DNA of 64,000 bases from Diphasiastrum complanatum (GCA_029204225.1 CM055097.1:57510429-57574428), one strand, 5' to 3'. Shown: positions 34,100-45,885, counted from the first letter of the stretch. The notes: generated by a model from the sequence alone, not told the origin. Program-made: numbers and translations.

Positions 34100-34599
34100 G
34101 AATGGGTCAACATTCATCACGAAAGTTTGTGTCATACACTCTTCAATTCCCGGGTGACATGCTCACTTAAGTGGTTCACCAAGGAGGGTTGAGCTATATG
34201 GAAGCTTGCATGTCAGAGCATTATGCGCCGCAAAGGTCAGCTATATGCACACTCTCACATATGAATGACATATGGAGTGTGAAACGCTAGGAGATGACGC
34301 CTTGCAAACGTCTCACATGGTGGCATTTAGTGCGTGACACACGGCCGATTTCCGGGTGACATGCGCACTTCAGCGGTTCAGGAGGGAAGTGCGTCTCACG
34401 CAGTTCCAACTTCTCCACGTCTCGGCTGGATGGCATGGAAAAACAGCAATGGCAAGGGACGGGCAAGATATGAACGATCATAATAAAATCCAATGATAGC
34501 GGACTTCAAATTTCCCGTTCCATCAAGACCCCCACATACCTTGCGAGTTTCGGAAATGTGCATTTTTCGATTGAGAGCAATTTAGATTTCCTGTCACAA
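34100..34599 (+). promoter_or_regulatory. Proximal promoter and 5' leader of the 4CL-like gene
   Basis: Two copies of a 30-base motif, CGGGTGACATGC(T/G)CACTT followed by AG(T/C)GGTTCA, start at 34150 and 34356. A TATA-like ATAATAAAAT at about 34478 and CCAAT at 34489 are candidates only. The transcription start is not determinable from the sequence. Confidence 0.4.
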
Positions 34600-37500
34600 A
34601 TGGCGGGCTTAAGCAGCAGCATCATCAGGAAAGTAGGAGAAGCACAGAAAGCAGATAGAATCGACGACTTTGATGAGAAGAGCGGCTATGCTAAATCCAC
34701 TGGCATGTACTTCAGTACACGGCCTGCATTCAGAATCCCGGAAGAGCCTTTTCTTTCCTTCACTCAATACATGTTTGCGCATAGCTATGGCAGCAAAATT
34801 GCTCTTGTGGATGCTCCTACTGGAAAGACTGTCTCCTTTGAAGAGCTGGAACAGCAGGTCATGGCCTTGGCAGCAGGCCTTGGCAGCATCGGTGTCTGCC
34901 AAGGCAACACTGTAATCCTCATAGCTCCAAATTCCATCCTCTATCCGGTGGTTTTCTTGTCTGTCATGGCCATTGGAGCAGTGATCACAACAGCAAATTA
35001 CGTGAACACCTTCCCAGAATTGGAGAGGCAAATCCAGGATTCTGAGGCCAGGCTTGTTGTGACAATTTCCTCATTGGTGCAGAAAGTTAAAAAATCTGGC
35101 TTGCCACTTGTACTCATGGATGAAGATGGAGTTTCGGATCATGTAAGCCAGCCAGATGATGCTCCTATTTTCTTCTTATCTAACCTTCTGAGATCCGATA
35201 GTAGCAAGGCTCCACCTGTGAGAATCCACCAGGAGGATACAGCTGCATTGCTATACTCCTCAGGAACAACAGGCATGAGCAAGGGTGTGATCATCTCACA
35301 CAAAAATCTCATTTCCTCAACGATAATTGTGTTCTCACCACTACCACCTGCACCAGTCGATGAAGTCATTCTGTGCGTTCTGCCCATGTTCCATATATAT
35401 GGATTTTCCTGTATAGTCTGTGCAAATCTCTGCAAGGCCAGGACCGTTGTTGTCATGCCTCAATACAACTTTGAGAGCATGTTGGCTGCAGTGGGACGTT
35501 ACCGTGTCACAGTTCTGCCTGTTGTGCCTCCGGTCATACTTCACCTTGTGAAACGACAACCAGGAAGGCAGTACGATCTGAGCTCACTTAGAGATGTCGG
35601 ATCCGCAGCTGCCCCCCTTGGAAAAGAGCTCATGGAGGCGTTCATGAAGATGTATCCTGGAGTGCAACTATCACAGGTAAAACAGCCTCATGCAGAAATT
35701 TTGCTTCATCTCTTTCTTACTAGAACACATAATGATAACATAAGAGTCTATCTTTTTCCTAGATTTTGAGTCAGTCTTCCCTGAAGAGATGAGCTCTCCA
35801 AGCTCCTTCTTGAAACCTCTCAAAACACACAAGCCCCTCCCCCCAAAACACACCCCCTCCTCCCCTCCCCCAAACGCCCCCACCTCAAAAAAAAAAAAAA
35901 AGGACTTGGCACATGGTGCCCATGTGTGGGTTGATGTTGTAAAGCTGACTCAGGTGCACCCAACGTGCCATGTAAGACTCTAAGGGGTGACACTCCCTAA
36001 GGTCCCAGAGCAAGTTAGAACGTCAAGGACTGAGCCTCCGACCTGTGGTGAGCCAGTCAAGTAGTCACAAGTCATGAGCTAGCTCTGGAGCTCGAGTCAT
36101 GGCCTAGTCAGGAAGCAAGTTGATTCTGCCACCGGAACGGCTCCCGGGACCCATGTCCGGGAGCCAGACTGATTCTGCCAGGCTTGCCAGGCTTAATCAG
36201 CAAAATAAAAACTAAGTCCCAAAAAGCGTGCTTTACCAGAAAGCACTATGTTTCAGAACAGAGGGGGTGCGCCGAATCACAGCAGAACTATAGGGGGAGT
36301 CCGGCAGACAGAAACTTGGGCAGCTCAATCAACGCCAGGAATCCAGTCGCCAGGTCTCAGCTCCCTCTACCAGCACGAGCCAAGCACAATGCCCAGCACG
36401 TGTTGGTGGCCCCGAGACCGGTCAGTCTATGTATGAATGTAACCTCTTCCAAATCTAATAAAGTTGATCCTTGGGGACCATTTCGGTTTCGCCTCCGGGA
36501 CTGGTCCAAGTGGAAGGACCCTTACTACAACCTTTTTGCGTCGCTGGCGCCTAAGGGTCCCTGTCATCGACATGGGGCTTGCCGCTATGCCAATTGGTCA
36601 GTTTGGCGACCACTATGCCTTGGGTTTCATGTGTGGCTTGTCTTTGCCTTTGGTTACCTTTTGGGGACGGATTCTGAGTTGGCTTTCGGGTTGGTTGGGA
36701 TTCCAGTTTTCTTAAGTCTGAATGGTTAAGCTTGTTACGTTTCTGAGTTGGCTTTTATGTAAGTGCATGATGGATGAATGTTAGACTTAAGCGCGTGTTG
36801 GGAAAACCGCTCAAGTCCCAGCGCCCTTTGAGGCGCCGGCACAACAGTTGAGCAAACACATCGCATGCCATGTGGTCAAGACCCTAGACCCTAAACCTTA
36901 AACCCATGAATGTTTAGCCACCATGTCCCAAGCCATCCCTAGACATCCATTTGGACTTGACCTTAGTCATTGCCCACATGAATCCAACTAGGTTGGCTAA
37001 GTTGGTTAGCTTGGCACCAAAGTTTCTTTGGTCCCGGGTTCAAGCCCCCCCTAAACCAAGATGCATTGCCCACCTGAATCCAAGAGTTGGTTAGTTTGGC
37101 ATCCAAAGTTTCTTTGATCTCAGGTTCAAGGCCTCCTTAAAAACCAAGATGCATTGCCCACTTGAATCCAAGAGTTGGTTAGTTTGGCATCCAACGTTTC
37201 TCTGATCTCAGGTTCAAGGCCTTCTTAAAAACCAAGATGCATTGCCCATATTGATTATTGGTCAATGCATGAAAAGCCTAATCACCAAGTCACCTATAGT
37301 GATTATTCCAAGGACTTTACTGGTTGTATTTGGGTGTGGAAACCCACCATTAGCAACCCACATGTCATGGGTTGTCACTTGCAAATGGCACTCACCTGAC
37401 CCACCATTGGCAACCCACATGTCGTGGGTTGTGGCGTCACAGACCCATTCAAATTTGTTAAACACTACATGGGATCAAAGAAACTTTGGATGCCAAGCTT

Positions 37501-40500
37501 AACCAACTAATCCAACCTTGGATTTGACTAATTGTTTTAATGAACTTCCATAGTCCACAATACCTTGGTGACATTTTATTACACTTGTACACTTACCAAT
37601 GTGCATCACCTTCAAGTTGAAAGACACTCGCAGAAACATTAAGTCACCAACTTCCAGTTTCCCAAAGGTACCATGTTCACGTGGATAACTATCTGCTCAT
37701 GCTTGAGCCTTGGAATGGTTTTGCCTCGAGCCTTGTCTTGCAACCGAGTCAAATACTCTACAACACTTGGTACCTTTTGCATAGTACTTATGATAGCTGG
37801 ACATGCTGGTCAGTAACGATAAGTTAACTTAAATGGACTAATAAATGTGGACACATTCTCTTGTCATCATTTGCAAATTCAAATCTGTTGTAGATTGCTT
37901 ATGGTAGCTGGACATGCTAGTCAGTAATCATAAGTTAATTCAAATGGACTCATAATCGTGGACACATTTGTCTTGTCATTATTTGCAAACTCAATTAATG
38001 ACAAATATTTTACCCAATTAGTTTGTGCCTCATTGACGTATGCTCAAAGCATGTCCTCTAAAACTTGAACATTGTTGTGCATTGAATAGGTAATGTTGCA
38101 GGTTACCAATTTAAAAATTTCCTCAAAAAATTTAGCTTTTTGTAAAGATTCTAGTTAACTGGATCAAATTTTGCCACTCTTAAAAAATTTCAGCAAAAAT
38201 ATAGATGTTTTTTGAATATTAAGCACATTAGATTTTAGAATTCAAATTTCAATAACTTACAAAATTTAGACTATAATTCTTATTAGTCATTTCATGAACA
38301 AGACTCTTAAAACAAATAACATACATTTCAAATAAACAAATAAAAATTATACTTCAGACTTTTTGTTGTACTTAAAATTCATATCTAAATTTAGGATATT
38401 GTAATTTGAAATAGTAAATGCAAATATAAAATGATGTAATACGAAGAACATTGTCCTCAATGTGGGCATATGAAAGATCATAATAACTGAAAGAAAGTCG
38501 GGGATGAAATATGGAATATAAAATTTCACTAGCATAAATGTTGCATACTATAGAATTGCAAAATGTCATTGTCATATTGCTTATCTCAAAATCATATATG
38601 CTAAAAGTGTAGTTGCTGCAAAATTATCCAAACTGAACTAAAAGTTGCAACATGAATTGGAGGTCATAAACTGCTATTGTTTAAACATGAGCTATGTCAA
38701 GTTATATGAATGGCCTAAAAAAGCCAAAGGGGGCCATCAAAAGAATCATCGTCGACAATAAGTTGAATACAATTGATACTAGAAATAAGCATGTACCAAG
38801 CTAGTTGTATGGACCAAGAATGCAAGACAAAGGCATCTGTGTGAACAGTAAGGCACAGTGTGATTCGTAAGGACCAAGTATGTTGCTCACCATCAACATG
38901 AATAAGAGCAAATGCATTTGAAACTAGTCATATGAACTAGGAATGCAAAAGAGGAATAGGACCCAGAGAAGTGCATAGTAGGTAGTTTTGGAAATGCCAC
39001 CACAAAGAGCATTGTGTTCAATGCTTGTCAATTCACCAATTTGAACAATTTTAAATCACAATTTTAATTTGAACAAACAAAAGGTCTAGGATTTTCTTTT
39101 TTGGTTTTCAATTATTTGTTCATTGAATCAATCCACAAACTTCTCCTATATTTGATTCATTCTAAGCTTTGCATTGTATGAAAAGTTGTATTGTTGTTAA
39201 GCTATTTTTATTGTAACATCCAAAAACGCGTTCAGAAATGTGTTTCTAGTTTGGGGGAGCGTTTCTGAGAAACAATTTTTTTTCCGGGCAATATGGGTAT
39301 CAGATAAAAGCTCTAATCAAGGGCATTGCATCAGTATAGGTTGCCAAGTGTTTTGGTTACAATTGGGTTGGTTACAACATGGTTTAGGTCCAATTTAGGG
39401 CAATTTTAGGGCAGACAATATATATATTCTAGATTTTTTTTGGCACAATTCTGGAATCAGAATCTCATTTTTGAGAAACGCGATTCTAGGAACGTTTTTG
39501 CCCAGAAACCCGTTTCTATGCAACTGTGATCTCATTTTACAAACTCAACATTATTTAATGTAATGGGCCCCTCCTAAACCATCTTTGTAACCCATTCATG
39601 CTATCACTTGTCCCTACCATAGTCATCCCAAGCTTATCCACTTAAATATGAATATAGGTCTACCTGAACAACTAACCACATGAATAACAACAGTGGAGGT
39701 GTGAAGTAAAGTTTCTTTTGTTTTTTGTACTAGTACACATGTTTTTTGTACTACTACCATTTGGTAGATAATTATGTATCCCCGCACCAAGTTCATTTGC
39801 TTCAATTGTCCAACACGAGGCTTGAAGCTATGAAGCCTTGGTATGGGCATATATAGACAACTTATCTTACATGGATTACATCCTCTAGCACCAAAATCTA
39901 TAGTTATATGCCTTTCACAAAAATATATTGTTGCTTGCTGAAGGGTTCTTTCAGGTTTATTCATTGATGTTTCTCGTCATCTTACATCTTCATGGTTGAG
40001 AGTTTGAGTGCTTGATAATTGTTTAATTGCTATCTTGATAACTCTCATAGATGTGGACAAAGAAAGTTACTATAATAAATCTAAAAAAGTTTATGCTCTT
40101 TGATTGTAATAAAAGACTTGATGTTTCAATGTTCGAAAGCCTTAAACCCAAATCTATTACATCACGAACAAAAACTGTTGTATGTGTTTTAGGCTTATGG
40201 GCTTACAGAAACTTCAGGGCTTGCAACACTAATATTTCGACAAGAAGTTATGTGCATTGGGTCTTCTGGTAAGCTGGTATCAAATGTGAAAGCAAAAGTT
40301 GTTGATTTCGATTCTGGGAGATTTTTGCCTCCATATGAGAAAGGAGAGATTTGGTTACATGGTCCATGTATTACTACAGGTACTTGTTTTTTGCCTCTGC
40401 AGGCTTGCATCATGATGAGAACTTTTGTAGTTGTTTAGGACAAGAGCATAACTTTATGGCATTATTAGAGATCTTATTTCCTTTCAAAAATCAAATTAAA

Positions 40501-42324
40501 TGCATGAAGGGTCTTCATAAACTTTTGTTGCTATATGACTTTTGAGCCCTCTTGTTTCTCAAAAGAACAATTGAAATCTTCTATGGGAGCTTAAGAATCA
40601 AAGCTACACAATCATGTCTATGCTTTGATTTTCAAAGAGTGTGTGCTATATTCCACTTATTCTAACAAGTTCAAATACTGTTGTTGAGTGTCATCAGTGT
40701 TGAACCAATAAAAAAAGGTATACTTTTCATGCACTCTCATGGTTCTTTCTATTACTTTAGAAGTAGAGGTGAAATAACTTCAATTTCAACAAAGGTTGTC
40801 GAATTATTATGCCCATGATCATTGGACTATCAAGTCAATTGCAAACTCTCTCCTCATGGTTGATGCCTCTTCTAAGATGTATATGTTGCTTATAGAGATT
40901 GAAATTTTCTTTCACAAATGAGGAGTCTTTGTATGTGATAGAAAATCAGCTTAGTGATGATCTTTGTGAGATGCTTATTCTAAGGCTGTGACTTTGATGG
41001 ACTATCATTTGTGTAGGTTATTTCAAAAAGAATGAGGCAACAATGGCAACCATAGATAGCGAGGGTTGGCTTCATACTGGGGACATTGGATTTTTCAACA
41101 ATGAAGGGCAATTGTTTGTGGTTGATCGCCTAAAGGAGATGATTAAGTACAAATCTTTTCAGGTGTGGGATTATTTAGCTTTAAAATGCACCAATTTGTG
41201 TTGTTAAGTTACTATAGATTGGGATTTTTGAGTTTTGATTATATGAATGTGCTTGTATTTCATAAAATACCAATTAGATACATTTTCTAGTCATCTTTGT
41301 TTATTCAAACACAATTAATGAGTTACACATATTGATGCTCAATGAGTCTAAAGAGCTTCATCTTGTCCTTCGATATCCCTTGTAGCTAGAAGACGACAAT
41401 ACTTTTTGTTTCTGATTAACTCTGTTTCAGCCTAAAACTACCATCGATGTTGAAATGTCAATGACCTGATGTATGTTGTACACTAGTTCCATTCCATGAG
41501 TGTAAGAAGCTGAAAGGAATTATCTTTTTATGTTTGCAATGCTCGATATTTCTGTCAAATGGCTTAATGTAGTAATGTATGGCTTGTTTTTGTTTGTCTA
41601 CATAAACTTTAAAATGTTTGGTCAGGTTGCACCCGCTGAGCTGGAAGCAGTCCTGGCCTCGCACCCGGAAATAACAGATGCTGCGGTTATACCGTGAGCT
41701 TTCAATCCATCAACCTGCTGGAGCTCTTTATTGCACAAAGTATTATTTTAGGGACCATTTAGGATGTACATCGTATTTCCAGTATTGTAGACTCTAAAAG
41801 CTGCTCAGGATGGAAGATCAATGGACTGGTAATTCTATTCTCTGACGTTGCATTGGAGGAAAACAGTGTCATTTTTCAGATCTGCTAGCTCAGTGCATAT
41901 TCTGTCCTGCTGCAGATGCCCAGACGAAGAAGCCGGGGAGGTTCCAATGGCATTTGTAGTTCGGTCACCAGGAAGCACCTTAAATGAAGAAAAAGTGAAA
42001 AGTTTTGTTGCAGCTCAGGTATGATCACTTAAAATCGCAGAATCGGAAACCCTGAAAGCTCTTTCTCTCTATTGGGAATATATTTATGAGTTTAGCTTAG
42101 TCCTTTTCCTGTTTATGCTTATGATAAACTTGCTACTTTGTTCATCCACGCGTAGCAAGTAGATGTGTTATTAGATTCTTGATTCACGATTGATGTGAAT
42201 ATTGTGCCAGGTATCACCATACAAAAAGGTTCGTCAAGTGGTTTTTACGAATGCTATCCCAAAGTCTGCATCTGGCAAAATTCTTCGCAAGGAGCTGATT
42301 CAGCTTCTACGCTCTAAGATATGA
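34600..42324 (+). CDS. 4-coumarate:CoA ligase-like acyl-activating enzyme, peroxisomal type
   Basis: Six exons: 34600-35676, 40193-40379, 41017-41162, 41626-41693, 41916-42018, 42211-42324, all with GT..AG junctions and consistent phase, giving 564 residues. The ANL superfamily motifs are in place: AMP-binding Box [13 protein letters not shown] (219-230), AYGLTETSG (360-368), Box II as GEIWLHG (410-416), [27 protein letters not shown], and [11 protein letters not shown] with the catalytic Lys at 550. It would convert a carboxylic acid to its CoA thioester through an acyl-adenylate. Box II is GEICIRG in true 4CL enzymes, so this is a 4CL-like member. The C-terminus SKI is a plausible type 1 peroxisomal signal, as in the OPC-CoA ligases of jasmonate synthesis and in peroxisomal cinnamate ligases; the substrate is not readable. 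An upstream ATG at 34558 would add 14 residues without family likeness. No disabling lesion was seen. Confidence 0.92.
35990..36740. repeat. GC-rich insert of unknown type in intron 1
   Basis: Base composition differs sharply from the surrounding intron. It has a hairpin GGCTCCCGGGAC (36139-36150) with GTCCGGGAGCC (36155-36165), itself bracketed by direct repeats of TGATTCTGCCA. AATAAAGTTGATCC at 36458 looks like a polyadenylation signal, and CGCTGGCGCC at 36542 recalls a primer site. It could be a piece of an LTR or of a small non-autonomous element; no second copy is in the window. A 181-codon open frame crosses it but resembles no protein I know. Confidence 0.4.
36968..37540. repeat. Tandem 88-base repeat with inverted partner (fold-back)
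   Basis: CATTGCCCA recurs at 36968, 37064, 37152 and 37240, giving three repeats of 96, 88 and 88 bases that include GGCATCCAAAGTTTCTTTG. At 37478-37535 the same sequence appears in reverse (AAACTTTGGATGCCAAGC, then CCAACCTTGGATT). Between them, 37350-37370 and 37402-37432 each hold a near-palindrome CAACCCACATGT(C)(A/G)TGGGTTG. The block can fold back on itself. Confidence 0.75.
39225..39530. repeat. Possible MITE in intron 1
   Basis: About 300 bases with oppositely oriented arms at the two ends: AAAAACGCGTTCAGAAATG and GCGTTTCTGAGAAAC on the left, GAGAAACGCGATTC and GAACGTTTTTG on the right. The arms are imperfect and I could not define a target duplication. Confidence 0.35.
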
Positions 42325-42438
42325 CGATCCTTCATGGGTGACATCCAAACCAAATGCCAGTAAAAGATTGCTACACATACGCCATTCATCCACTCAAAAT
42401 ATTCAGATGACATTCTTTTCATAATCTGCAACCCCACC

Positions 42439-42598
42439 TAAGATTAATGGGTATATGGTTTAACCTTTGTTGGTGATTCACCATCCCACAAATAAGAGCT
42501 GGTTTTTGGAGACTCCTTAAGATTAATGGGTATATGGTTTAACCTTTGTTGGTGATTCCGAATCCCACGAATAAGGGTGGTTTCACGTGGCCAGAGTC
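42439..42598 (+). repeat. 79-base direct duplication behind the 4CL-like stop codon
   Basis: TAAGATTAATGGGTATATGG starts at 42439 and again at 42518, and the copies stay alike into the AATAAG(A/G)G(C/T) stretch. It lies 115 bases after the stop codon, probably in the 3' untranslated region. Each copy has an AATAAG that could serve as a weak polyadenylation signal. Confidence 0.8.
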
Positions 42599-43156
42599 TC
42601 CAGCTTTGTAAACTATTTATTGCTGCTAATAACTCACTTTACATTGTTATCATGACTGCTTATATGAGCAAGTAGAAGATCATCACATAAAAAGAAAAGA
42701 TTGATACTAGCCATGTTTCTTATTGACTTTCAAAAATGACATATATTGTAGAGCCTGCTGACTGCTTACTGTCACTCACAATTTCAAAGTCCAATTTAGC
42801 AGGCAAAGCATTATAAGAGGTGTTAACAATGATGAGAAGCTGTTTGCAAAAATGATAATTAATTTCATTCTTATAATAGGTCTTGAGTACCATAAATGTA
42901 ACTAACAACATATTTCTCTTGCAAGCAATAATTTCATTCAAAAACTATCTATAAAAAACAAAGATTTAAATCAGATCTAAGCATTAGATCTAGGCCAAGA
43001 GTGAATGCACAAGCCTCCACTACTCAAGAGCTAGACAAAACACTCATAAATCTGCTTCTAAGATCAAATAAATGTCATGCATGATTGAAATGACAAAAAC
43101 CAAAGTTTATGCACATTTGTATCAGATATGAAACTCTCTGTAGACAACCCTTACAA
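42599..43156. other. No gene seen
   Basis: AT-rich flank between the 4CL-like gene and the retroelement fragments. A 73-codon minus-strand frame at 42720-42941 has no recognisable feature. Confidence 0.5.
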
Positions 43157-43390
43157 CAACTAGATGTACAGACATCATATCTCAATGGAGTTATCAAAGA
43201 AGAAATTTACATGGTGTAACCCAAAAGTTATATTATCGAGGGTAAACACAATCATGTGTGGAAACTCCATAAGGCACTTTTTGGCTTGAAGCAATCTGTT
43301 CGAGCATGGTTTCAAAGGATCCATACTTTCCTTATTGATCACGGCTACACACCTAGCTCTTCAGAATCAAATGTTTACTTCAATATATGA
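43157..43390 (+). pseudogene. Copia reverse transcriptase scrap
   Basis: Reads QLDVQTSYLNGVIKEEIYM, a stop, then HVWKLHKALFGLKQSVRAWF, the conserved copia RT block between the first catalytic region and the YVDD box. It ends within a few bases of 43385, where gypsy RT sequence begins. No other piece of this element is nearby. Confidence 0.85.
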
Positions 43391-43955
43391 GATCGAACAT
43401 ACTGAGTGGGTCTCCCCAATTGTCATTGTTCCCAAGAAAAGTGGAAAACTTCGAATCTGTGTCAACTTTAAGAAACTTGATGTCGTCACCAAACGTGATC
43501 ATTTTCCATTACCTTTCGGAGAATCCATCTTAGAAAATCTAGCAGGAGAGGAGGCTTACCCCTCCTTAGATGGCTTTAGCGGATACAATATGATCGAAAC
43601 TGCTGAAGAAGATCAACATAAAACCGCTTTTGCCACAGAATGGGAACACTTCTGCTGGAAATTCATGCCTTTTGGTCTCTGCAATGCCCCTAGCACCTTC
43701 CAACGTGTTATGCAAGCTGCCTTTTCTCAGCAGATGGGCGATACCGTAGAGGATTACTTGGATGATTTAGGTGCACATTCAGAAGAAACATGCCATCTGT
43801 TTGTGCGCAAAAAATTTTTTATCCAATGTCAACGCTTCGGCATCTCTCTTAATTCTGAAAAATGCCAGATCTGTGTAACACATGGGATTGTGTTAGGACA
43901 TATTATTTTCCGAAATGGCATTCCCACTGACCTTGAAAAGATCCTTATCATGTAA
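43385..43955 (+). pseudogene. Gypsy D reverse transcriptase (N-terminus missing)
   Basis: Nearly uninterrupted from EIEHTEWVSPIVIVPKKSGK through HFPLPFGESILENLAG, LDGFSGYNMIETAEEDQHKT and FMPFGLCNAPSTFQRVMQ to the catalytic YLDDLGAHS (43757-43783), with both aspartates, and CVTHGIVLGHII. The ORF start at 43335 is an accident of the copia junction. A stop at 43953 precedes the connection domain. Confidence 0.85.
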
Positions 43956-44641
43956 AATCTACTGGAACCACGTACGATACGCAAATTTTACTCTTCCCTT
44001 GGCCACACCAACTACTATCAGTGCTTTATTTTCAATTTTGCTAACAAAGCATGCTTAATCTACAAAGTAGTTGTAGTTCCCAAATGGACGGATAAACAAC
44101 GCGTCACATTTAATCAACCCAAAAAAGCCCTTCCCAATGCACCTATCCTCCGGGCTCCTGATTATCCTAATGAATTCCATGTGCATACCGATGAATCCAA
44201 GTATGCCATTGGAGCAGTGCTCACCCAACCAGGAGAATTCAAAAAGGACTACCCAATCTGTTTTCTTAGTAGACAATTGATACCTACTGAAGTCAATTAT
44301 ACCACTACCAAACATGAAGCCTTGGCAATGGTATATGCAGTTCAAAAGTTTCACCATTATCTTCTAGGAAAAGTTTTGCATTCTTCACTGATCATCAAGC
44401 ACTGTTGTATCTCATTAACAAGACTTTCACCACAGGCCGTATTACTAGATGGATCCTATTAGTACGAGTATTTGAGTTTAGGATCGTGGTTTGTAAAGGA
44501 GTTCAACATTTTCTAGCAGATCATCTGTCCCGAATCTCTAACCTTCCCATGCCTGATCAAGACGTCAATGATGATTTACCAAATGCCATCTTTTTTCAAG
44601 TTGACTCTACACCCGTATGGGCTAAGGAAGTCATAGAATAA
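43956..44641 (+). pseudogene. Gypsy D RNase H, frameshifted
   Basis: HVHTDESKYAIGAVLTQPGEF (about 44178-44240) holds the first catalytic Asp; TTTKHEALAMVYAVQKFHHY holds the Glu. A frameshift near 44370 moves the reading into YLINKTFTTGRITRW and LADHLSRIS, the end of the domain. Confidence 0.8.
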
Positions 44642-44656
44642 TTAACTTCAGGACAG

Positions 44657-45885
44657 ATGGATCATTCCTTGTCTAAACCTGAACAACGTGCATTGGTCCT
44701 CAAAACCAAACCTTATACGTTAATTGCAGGACAACTCTACAAGCAAGGGTTAGATGGAATCATCCGACGTTGTCTTACTAAAGGTGAAATACCTTCTGTA
44801 ATTTTTCTCACTCATGAAGGTATTGGTGTAGACCATTTCTTTTTTGAAATGACTGCAAAAAAAATCCTTTTGGCCGGTTTTTGGTGGCCAACACTCTTCA
44901 AGGATACACACAATTATACAAAGGCCCGTGATGTCTGCCAACACACAAAACGCTTTCAAAAGACCAACTACATGCCTTTACACCCTGTAACCACTGATCA
45001 AGCTTTCCAAAAATGGGACATTGATTATGTCAAACCCATTAGTCCCGCTGCTCGGCACACACAATCTCGTTACATCATAGTAGCTACGGACTGTTGTACC
45101 AAATGGGCTGCAGCAAGAGCTATTCGCAATGCTGACGCTCGTTCTACCGCAAAATTTTTCTATGAACAGGTTATAGTTCGTTTCGGCTGTCCTCTAGAAC
45201 TTATCAGTGATAGGGGTACACATTTCCTTAACTTTGTCATAGCAAATCTCCTTTCAAAATTTTTTGTGGTACATCGCAAAAGTTTTCCATACTATCCACG
45301 ATGCAATGGCCAGGCGGAATCCACCAATAAAATCCTATGTGGAATTCTCACCAAAATTGTCGAATCCAACCAATCTGATTGGGAACTCAAACTTCATGCT
45401 GCTCTTTGGGCTTATTGCACCACCCCGAAGAGAGCTACATGCTTAACCCCTTTCCAGCTAGCATATGGCTAAGAAGCCATTATGCCTGTAGAATTCCATA
45501 TCCCCTCTCTTCGAGTGGCCTATAATCTTGAGCTAGATAATCAACAGACTCTAGCAAACAGGTTATTCCATCTGGAACAACTATGCGAAACACGACAGAT
45601 CAGCATCCATGCTCAACAAGTCCACAAACGTCGACAAAAAGCATGGCATGATCGATCATTGAAACTTAGAGACTTCTAGGTTGGAGATAAAGTCCTGTTA
45701 TACCAAGCCAAAGCCTTTAAAGGCAAACTGAAATTTTTTGGCCAAGGTCCTTACGTCATTAAAAAAATCTTTGCCTCTGGATATGTACAACTCCAAACCC
45801 TTCAAGGCGATATTCTTGACACTGTGGTCAATGGGAGCAGACTGAGAAAGTACAATGAACCCTATTATTGGATATTATATTAAAG
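44657..45885 (+). pseudogene. Gypsy D integrase
   Basis: Open from 44657 to 45472: zinc region HEGIGVDHF then CQHTKRF, the catalytic core with WDIDYVKP (first Asp), LISDRGTHFLNF (second Asp) and RCNGQAESTNKIL (Glu), so the D-D-E triad is complete. One histidine-cysteine position of the zinc site is altered (ARDVCQ). A TAA at 45470, right after the TPFQLAYG motif, and a TAG at 45677 break the C-terminal domain, which continues as VGDKVLLYQAKAFKGKL and GPYVIKKI. Confidence 0.85.

Larger units (their letters stand above)
35677..40192 (+). other. Intron 1 of the 4CL-like gene (4516 bases)
   Basis: Bounded by CACAG|GTAAAA and GTTTTAG|GCTTAT. It is far longer than the other introns (637, 463, 222 and 192 bases) and carries several insert-like blocks: an unusually GC-rich segment at 35990-36740, repeats at 36968-37540 and a MITE-like segment at 39225-39530. 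The remaining part (37550-39220) is AT-rich with no gene. The AAACCC-like stretch at 36879-36905 is too short and irregular to be telomeric. Confidence 0.85.
43378..45885 (+). mobile_element. Ty3/gypsy element D, pol fragment without LTRs
   Basis: Begins in the middle of RT and runs through RNase H and integrase to the natural pol C-terminus (SRLRKYNEPYYW, about 45840-45870). It is the same broad non-chromovirus group as elements A and C but a different family, with only moderate similarity. Neither LTR was found; the left end is joined to a copia fragment, the right end runs into a 3' region cut by the chromovirus LTR at 47309. Confidence 0.85.

Noticed and set aside
34558-34599. Upstream in-frame ATG adding MHFSIESNLDFLSQ to the ligase
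   Set aside because: The extension has no resemblance to family N-termini, while the ATG at 34600 begins directly with a sequence leading into the conserved domain. It could still be used, but I chose 34600.
36184-36729. 181-codon open frame in intron 1
   Set aside because: It lies in GC-rich sequence where stops are rarer, has two other overlapping frames of similar character, no recognisable domain and no sign of its own promoter.
36879-36905. Interstitial telomere repeat (CCCTAAA-like)
   Set aside because: Only two or three irregular units (CCCTAGA, CCCTAAA, CCTTAAA); too short and imperfect to call.
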